From contig NZ_CP034348.1 of NCBI RefSeq assembly GCF_009762325.1, positions 812,501 to 876,500 on the forward strand: 64,000 nucleotides of DNA, written 5' to 3'. The DNA is from Roseovarius faecimaris (GTDB lineage: Bacteria; Pseudomonadota; Alphaproteobacteria; Rhodobacterales; Rhodobacteraceae). The notes under the pieces are model-generated. The model saw only the letters and a program-made list of their open reading frames with translations, had not been told where the DNA came from and searched no databases. The position numbers and the translations under genes were made by a program. Below are positions 60,195 through 64,000 of the stretch, in pieces (positions within the stretch are counted from its first letter, which is position 1; every line of letters begins with the position of its first letter).

Positions 60195-61808
60195 ATGACA
60201 AAAACACACGACCAGCTCGTGCTCGACCGCATCATTGCGGCGGGCCGACAGCGCGCCATAACCCGGCGCAGCTTCATGGGGCACGCCACCGCGGCGGGCC
60301 TGACCGCCACCGCCGCGACCGGCCTCTGGACCAACCAGGTTTCGGCCATGACGCCCAGCCAGGGCGGCACCTTCCGCGTGGCGATCCACGATGCCAACAC
60401 ATCCGATACGCAGGATCCGGGGCAGTATCTTTCGGTCTTCATGATCCAGCTCGCCCACTGCTCGCGCAGCTACATGACGATGATCAACCCCGACGGAACC
60501 GCCGGCCCCGACATGGCCGACAGTTGGGAAGCCTCGCCCGATGCGCGGGTCTGGACATTCCAGCTAAACAAGAACGCCACGTTCCACGATGGCCGCAAGT
60601 TCACCTCTCGTGACGCCATTGCCTCGCTCAAGCATCACATGGGTGAAGACAGTACCTCGGCGGCGAAATCGCTCTTGGGCAATGTCGTCGATGTGCGCGC
60701 CGATGGCGATCATACGGTGATCGTCGAACTGGATCAGGGCCTGGCCGATCTGCCCTACATCCTGACCGATTATCACATCGCCATTTGCCCGGCGGATGCC
60801 GATGGCAATCTCGACTGGAAAGGCGGCATCGGTGCCGGCCCCTACAAGCTGGAGAGCTTCAACCCAGGCGTCAGCGCCTCGTTCACCAAGCATGACGGCT
60901 GGCATGGGGAAGGGGCCTATTTCGACGCGGTCGAGATGATTGCCATCAACGACCCGAACGCCCGCCAGACGGCCCTTGTGTCCGGTGACGTGGATGCCGT
61001 CAGCTCGGTCGACCTGAAAACGCTCGAGCTTCTGCGCCGCCGTCCCGGGCTGGAAATCCTCAACCTGCCGTCGGGATCGACCGTGACCATGCCGATGCAT
61101 GTCACCGCCGCCCCGTTCGACGACAACAACGTGCGCATGGCGCTCAAGCTTGCCATGAACCGTGAGGAGCTGATCGAGAAGATCGTCTTCGGCACGGCGA
61201 CACTGGGCAATGACTTCCACATCTCGCCCAACATGCCTTACTACCCCGAAGGCATCGAACAGCGCGCCTATGACCCCGACAAGGCCAAATGGCACCTCAA
61301 GGAAGCCGGCATGGAAGGGCTGACGCTTGATGTGTCTGCATCGGATTCGATCATGCCGGGCGCTGTCGATTTCGTCACCCTGTACGCCGAACAGGCCAAG
61401 GCGGCAGGCATCACCCTGAAACCCGTGCGCGAACCGGGCGACGGATACTGGGCCGATGTCTGGCTGAAAAAGCCGTTCATCTTCTCCAAATGGGGGGCGC
61501 GTCCAACGCCGGACATGATCTATACCCTGGCCTATCAAAGTGGCGCGCCGTGGTCCGAAGCCTTCTGGAGCAACGAGGAATTCGACAAGATCCTGCTTCA
61601 GGCCAAGGCCGAACTGGACGATGCCAAACGCGCCGAGATGTATCGCGACATGTCCATGCTTCTGCGGGATCAAGGCGGCTCGATCGTGCCGATGTTCACG
61701 AACTACGTCTATGCCCATGCCGATACGGTCGGGCATTCCGACACGGTCAGCTCGACCTGGGAACTGGACGGCGCGCGCGCCTATCAGCGCTGGTGGTTCA
61801 AGAGCTAA
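60195..61808 (+). CDS. Orphan family 5 (peptide/opine type) ABC substrate-binding protein, Tat-exported
   Basis: A 537-residue solute-binding protein of the SBP_bac_5 family. The long N-terminal region carries a twin-arginine signal (TRRSFMGHATAAGLTATAATG, about 24-44). The mature part shows GGTFRVAIHDANTSDTQDPG, GTAGPDMADSWEASPDARVWTFQL, GTGPY-like IGAGPYKLESFNPG and PFDDNNVRMALKLAMNREEL, all typical. No permease or ATPase genes of the Opp/Dpp type follow, so it must share a transporter encoded elsewhere. A hairpin after the gene separates it from the GntR gene. Confidence 0.9.
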   Translation: MTKTHDQLVLDRIIAAGRQRAITRRSFMGHATAAGLTATAATGLWTNQVSAMTPSQGGTFRVAIHDANTSDTQDPGQYLSVFMIQLAHCSRSYMTMINPDGTAGPDMADSWEASPDARVWTFQLNKNATFHDGRKFTSRDAIASLKHHMGEDSTSAAKSLLGNVVDVRADGDHTVIVELDQGLADLPYILTDYHIAICPADADGNLDWKGGIGAGPYKLESFNPGVSASFTKHDGWHGEGAYFDAVEMIAINDPNARQTALVSGDVDAVSSVDLKTLELLRRRPGLEILNLPSGSTVTMPMHVTAAPFDDNNVRMALKLAMNREELIEKIVFGTATLGNDFHISPNMPYYPEGIEQRAYDPDKAKWHLKEAGMEGLTLDVSASDSIMPGAVDFVTLYAEQAKAAGITLKPVREPGDGYWADVWLKKPFIFSKWGARPTPDMIYTLAYQSGAPWSEAFWSNEEFDKILLQAKAELDDAKRAEMYRDMSMLLRDQGGSIVPMFTNYVYAHADTVGHSDTVSSTWELDGARAYQRWWFKS

Positions 61809-61827
61809 GGAACCCATGCTACAAGCG

Positions 61828-61862
61828 ACAGGCGCGGGGTTTCCCGCGCCTGTTTGCGTTTT
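61828..61862 (+). terminator. Intrinsic terminator or attenuator before the GntR gene
   Basis: A perfect 11-bp stem ACAGGCGCGGG / CCCGCGCCTGT has a 4-base loop and is followed by TTGCGTTTT. It lies 19 bases after the binding-protein stop and 21 bases before the GntR start codon, so the regulator is likely made at a lower level. Confidence 0.75.
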
Positions 61863-61873
61863 ACGAGGAGGCC

Positions 61874-62545
61874 ATGACCGACGCCACCCCTCTCAAGGAC
61901 CCGTCGCTGTCGGACCGGGTCTATGCCGATCTCAAGCGGCGGCTGATGCTGGGGGCGGTGCGGCCCGGACAGAAGCTGTCGATGCGCAAGCTGGCGGCAG
62001 AGTTCGGCACCAGCCCCATGCCCGTGCGCGAGGCGCTCAAGCGGCTCGCCTCCGAACAGGCGCTCGAAAGCGAGGCCGCCAAGGCGTTCCATGTCCCCGA
62101 CCTCAGCCCCAAGCGCGCCGCGGACCTCTTCGAGCTGCGCGCCCTGCTGGAAGGGGCGGCGGCCCGCGCGGCACTGCCCCGCCTGACGCCTGCGCGGCTG
62201 GCCAAGCTGACCCTCATCAACGACCGCCTCTCGGCGCATCTCACCACCCAGGACGCGCCTGCCTACATGGCCGATAACCACCTGTTTCATTTCACGATTT
62301 ATCGCCGTGCCGATAACCCGGACATGGTTTTCATGATCGAGCAGCTCTGGATGCAGACCGGCCCCTCCCTGCGCCTCGGGCTGGAACGCAGCACCGACAC
62401 CGCCCCGCAATGGAACAGCGAACACACGCCCCTGCTCGCCGCGCTGCGCGCCGGTGACGCCGATGCCGCCGCGCGCGCGATGCAGGAAGACATCGCCTGG
62501 GGCGCGCATTTCTACCGCCGCGCGGCGGGTCTTACTGGCCCTTGA
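61874..62545 (+). CDS. GntR-family regulator, FCD (FadR-type)
   Basis: A 223-residue regulator. An N-terminal winged helix (LSDRVYADLKRRLMLGAVRPGQKLSMRKLAAEFGTSPMPVREALKRLASEQALE) precedes an all-helical FCD domain. That domain has the metal-type residues in DNHLFHFTIYR and NSEHTPLLAALRAGDADAAARAM. The start at 61874 follows GAGGAGGCC; the longer frame upstream has no support. It is likely the local regulator of the Rieske and binding-protein genes. Its last 14 bases overlap the end of tonB on the opposite strand. Confidence 0.9.
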   Translation: MTDATPLKDPSLSDRVYADLKRRLMLGAVRPGQKLSMRKLAAEFGTSPMPVREALKRLASEQALESEAAKAFHVPDLSPKRAADLFELRALLEGAAARAALPRLTPARLAKLTLINDRLSAHLTTQDAPAYMADNHLFHFTIYRRADNPDMVFMIEQLWMQTGPSLRLGLERSTDTAPQWNSEHTPLLAALRAGDADAAARAMQEDIAWGAHFYRRAAGLTGP

Positions 62546-63488
62546 TCTTGATGCTGAACGACCGCTGCGCGCCCTTGGGCGGGGGCGGGAAGGGGGCCGC
62601 CTTCTGGATGACGTTCAGCGCCGCCTGATCCAGCGCGCCCGACCCCGAACTGCGTGCCAGCGACAGCCCCGCAAGCCCGCCATTCGAGGCGATCTTGAAC
62701 GACACCACCGCCGTGCCCTTGCTGCCCACGCGCGGTTTGCGCACGCGGCTGATTTTCTGCATCACCTTGCCGGGGTAATTGCTCACCGCCGCATTGCCGC
62801 TCTGCTTGGCGGTGGTTTTGCCCGCGCTGGCGGTCCTGGTCTCGGCCTGCGTGCTGCCCTGTGCCGCTCCGGCCTTCGCCGTCTCGCTGGCATTGCCCTT
62901 GGGCGCGGCCTGCTGCTTGACTGGCTTGCTCTTGCTCTTGCTCTTGCTCTCCGCTTTGGCCGGGGCAGGGGCAGGCTTATGCGCCTCCTCAAAGCTCTTG
63001 CTGCGCTGCTTCGGGCGCAGGGACCGGGCAACAGATGTCGCGGGTGCATCCAGTGGCGCCACCTCTTCCACCGGCAGGCTCGGACTCAGCCTTGGGACGA
63101 CCGGCTGCGCCTCCAAAGGCGTCGCGCGCAGAGGCTCGGCCTTCGACGCGCGCGTGCGCGCCATCGGCTCTGGCTGCACCATCGCCGCGACCGCCCTCTC
63201 CGGGCGAAGCGCCTCTGTCGGCTGCACGGGCGTCGCGGCCTCGGGCACCTGTAGAGCCTCGGCCATCTCGGCAGGGGCGGTCGGTGTCAACGCCTCGGCC
63301 ACATCGTCGGGCGCCAGAACCCCCGCGGCCATATCGGCAAAACTTGTCCCGATGCTCACCTCCGGCGCGCCCGTCGCCCCGTCTATGCTGACCGGTGCAT
63401 CGCCCGACAGGCCCCAGATCACCGCGCCATGCAGCGCCACCGCCCCCGAGGCGGCCAGCAGTTTGGCAATGGGCGACGAGGCGATCAT
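62532..63488 (-). CDS. tonB: TonB energy-transducing protein
   Basis: Links ExbB/ExbD proton flow to outer-membrane receptors. It has 318 residues: one N-terminal membrane segment (LLAASGAVALHGAVIWGL), a long Pro/Ala/Lys-rich periplasmic spacer, and the C-terminal TonB domain beginning NYPGKVMQKISRVRKPRVGSKGTAVVSFKI and ending PFPPPPKGAQRSFSIKIKGQ. The spacer contains a Ser-Lys run encoded by a hexanucleotide repeat. It overlaps the exbD stop as ATGA. No TonB-dependent receptor gene is in the window, so the substrate is not known. Confidence 0.92.
   Translation of the reverse strand: MIASSPIAKLLAASGAVALHGAVIWGLSGDAPVSIDGATGAPEVSIGTSFADMAAGVLAPDDVAEALTPTAPAEMAEALQVPEAATPVQPTEALRPERAVAAMVQPEPMARTRASKAEPLRATPLEAQPVVPRLSPSLPVEEVAPLDAPATSVARSLRPKQRSKSFEEAHKPAPAPAKAESKSKSKSKPVKQQAAPKGNASETAKAGAAQGSTQAETRTASAGKTTAKQSGNAAVSNYPGKVMQKISRVRKPRVGSKGTAVVSFKIASNGGLAGLSLARSSGSGALDQAALNVIQKAAPFPPPPKGAQRSFSIKIKGQ
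62925..62948. repeat. Hexanucleotide tandem repeat, four copies of CTTGCT, inside tonB
   Basis: Four perfect head-to-tail 6-base units encode the Lys-Ser run of the TonB spacer. Copy-number change would alter spacer length in frame. It is the second such repeat in the window after the one in dprA. Confidence 0.93.
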
Positions 63489-63871
63489 GGCAGCGCCCGT
63501 TCGGTCACGATCAGCACGCGCTCGGCCCCGCCCGCGCGCAGCTCTCTGGCCACCGCCACCAGCACCCCGGCGGGCAGCGCCCGGTCCGGGATCACCCGCA
63601 CCGTGCCGGGCGCGTCGCTCTCCAGCGCCGCCAGGTAATCCGCCGCACTCGCCAGCGCCGCGCCGCCATGGCTCATCCGCCCATCGGCATGCAGCACCAG
63701 CCCGTCCACCGGCGCCCGCCCGTCCAGCTCAGCCGTGTCCACAAGCCGCAAATCCCGGTCCAGGGGCTGCGTCAGCGTCCCCGCCACCATGAAGAACACC
63801 AGCATCAGAAAGACGATGTTGATCAGCGCAATGGTCGGCTCGCGGCGGGAGGCAGGGCGCGCGCGTCTCAT
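63485..63871 (-). CDS. exbD: ExbD/TolR-family protein with Asn in place of the usual membrane Asp
   Basis: A 128-residue biopolymer-transport protein with one N-terminal helix (TIALINIVFLMLVFFMVAGTL) and a periplasmic domain. Aligning the FMVA end of the helix with E. coli ExbD places Asn18 where ExbD has the proton-carrying Asp25. Its ATG overlaps the stop of another ExbD-like gene, and its stop overlaps tonB, so all three are coupled. The exact operon start lies beyond the window. Confidence 0.87.
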   Translation of the reverse strand: MRRARPASRREPTIALINIVFLMLVFFMVAGTLTQPLDRDLRLVDTAELDGRAPVDGLVLHADGRMSHGGAALASAADYLAALESDAPGTVRVIPDRALPAGVLVAVARELRAGGAERVLIVTERALP

Positions 63872-64000
63872 GTCGCCTCCAGCACGGTCACGCTGACGCC
63901 GTCAATGCCCCGCAGGGCCACCAGCAGATCCGTCAGCCTCTGCGCCGTCACCCCGCCCTTCAGGCTGATCAGAACGCGCGGCGCCTCCAGCCCCCCCAGG
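63868..64000 (-). CDS. ExbD-like protein, 5' part outside the window
   Basis: An open frame continues from the window edge to a TGA overlapping the next exbD start (ATGA). The 43 visible residues end RVLISLKGGVTAQRLTDLL, then VALRGIDGVSVTVLEAT, which resembles the C-terminal end of ExbD-family proteins. The membrane helix is not visible. It is presumably the first ExbD of a pair used with a single TonB. Confidence 0.6.
   Translation of the reverse strand, partial: LGGLEAPRVLISLKGGVTAQRLTDLLVALRGIDGVSVTVLEAT

Noticed and set aside
1..64000. CRISPR arrays, rRNA and tRNA genes
   Set aside because: No repeat-spacer pattern or recognisable structural RNA was found by eye; a dedicated tRNA scan would be needed to exclude a missed gene.

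Overview
The window looks like a chromosomal stretch of a high-GC alphaproteobacterium of the Rhodobacterales (Roseobacter/Rhodobacteraceae). This rests on the gene order ctaC-ctaB-small ORF-ctaG-ctaE-SURF1-thrC-M16 peptidase-GNAT, Flp pilins with a GA[IV]TVDW processing region, and several GlxA-type AraC regulators of quaternary-amine metabolism. I see no rRNA, tRNA, integrase, transposase or CRISPR array.

Layout. (1) 1-2890, minus strand: part of a tad/Flp pilus locus (cpaC cut by the left edge, cpaB, two Flp pilins) with two intrinsic terminators. (2) 3249-12102: housekeeping genes, namely a lytic transglycosylase, 3-oxoacid CoA-transferase subunits, an L,D-transpeptidase-like protein, topA, dprA and tldD. 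(3) 12298-19835: the aa3 cytochrome oxidase assembly operon with an FNR-type box upstream, then thrC, an M16 peptidase and a GNAT acetyltransferase. (4) 19978-26693: an MmyB-type regulator divergent from a membrane-SRPBCC fusion, a metallo-beta-lactamase-fold protein, an Asp/Glu racemase-family enzyme, a GlcD-type FAD oxidase and a ThDP enzyme. (5) 26676-38804: genes matching gamma-butyrobetaine to L-carnitine to glycine betaine conversion (acyl-CoA synthetase, acyl-CoA dehydrogenase, CaiD-like hydratase, carnitine dehydrogenase, BKACE, aldehyde dehydrogenase, CdhR-like regulator), plus an alpha/beta hydrolase and a class III aminotransferase. (6) 38883-48795: a second quaternary-amine module with a BetI-like regulator, a carnitine-dehydrogenase paralogue, two SDRs, choline-sulfatase, a CntA-like Rieske oxygenase and a second GlxA-type regulator, flanked by a class V PLP enzyme and an M81 protein. 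(7) 49025-55038: an ABC importer of the glycerol-transporter (GlpV/S/T/P/Q plus DUF2160) type. (8) 55143-62545: a BlaI/BlaR-like pair, an ArgE-like deacylase, two divergent Rieske oxygenases, an orphan Tat-exported family 5 binding protein and a GntR regulator. (9) 62532-64000, minus strand: tonB, exbD and a second exbD cut by the right edge.

How it fits together. Regions 5 and 6 read as one island for trimethylammonium compounds. A half-site TGGCGAA(T/A) recurs in three intergenic regions: in front of the carnitine genes, between the aldehyde dehydrogenase and the hydrolase, and in front of the Rieske operon. This suggests a shared GlxA/CdhR-type regulon. The carnitine dehydrogenase lacks the fused thioesterase domain known in some relatives, so the co-located alpha/beta hydrolase is a candidate for the betainyl-CoA thioesterase step. 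A second shared site, TAAT(G/T)AATTAG, lies upstream of both the ABC importer and the second Rieske/binding-protein operon, and may link them to the adjacent GntR regulator. Protein identities come from motif and family recognition by eye; no database search was run.
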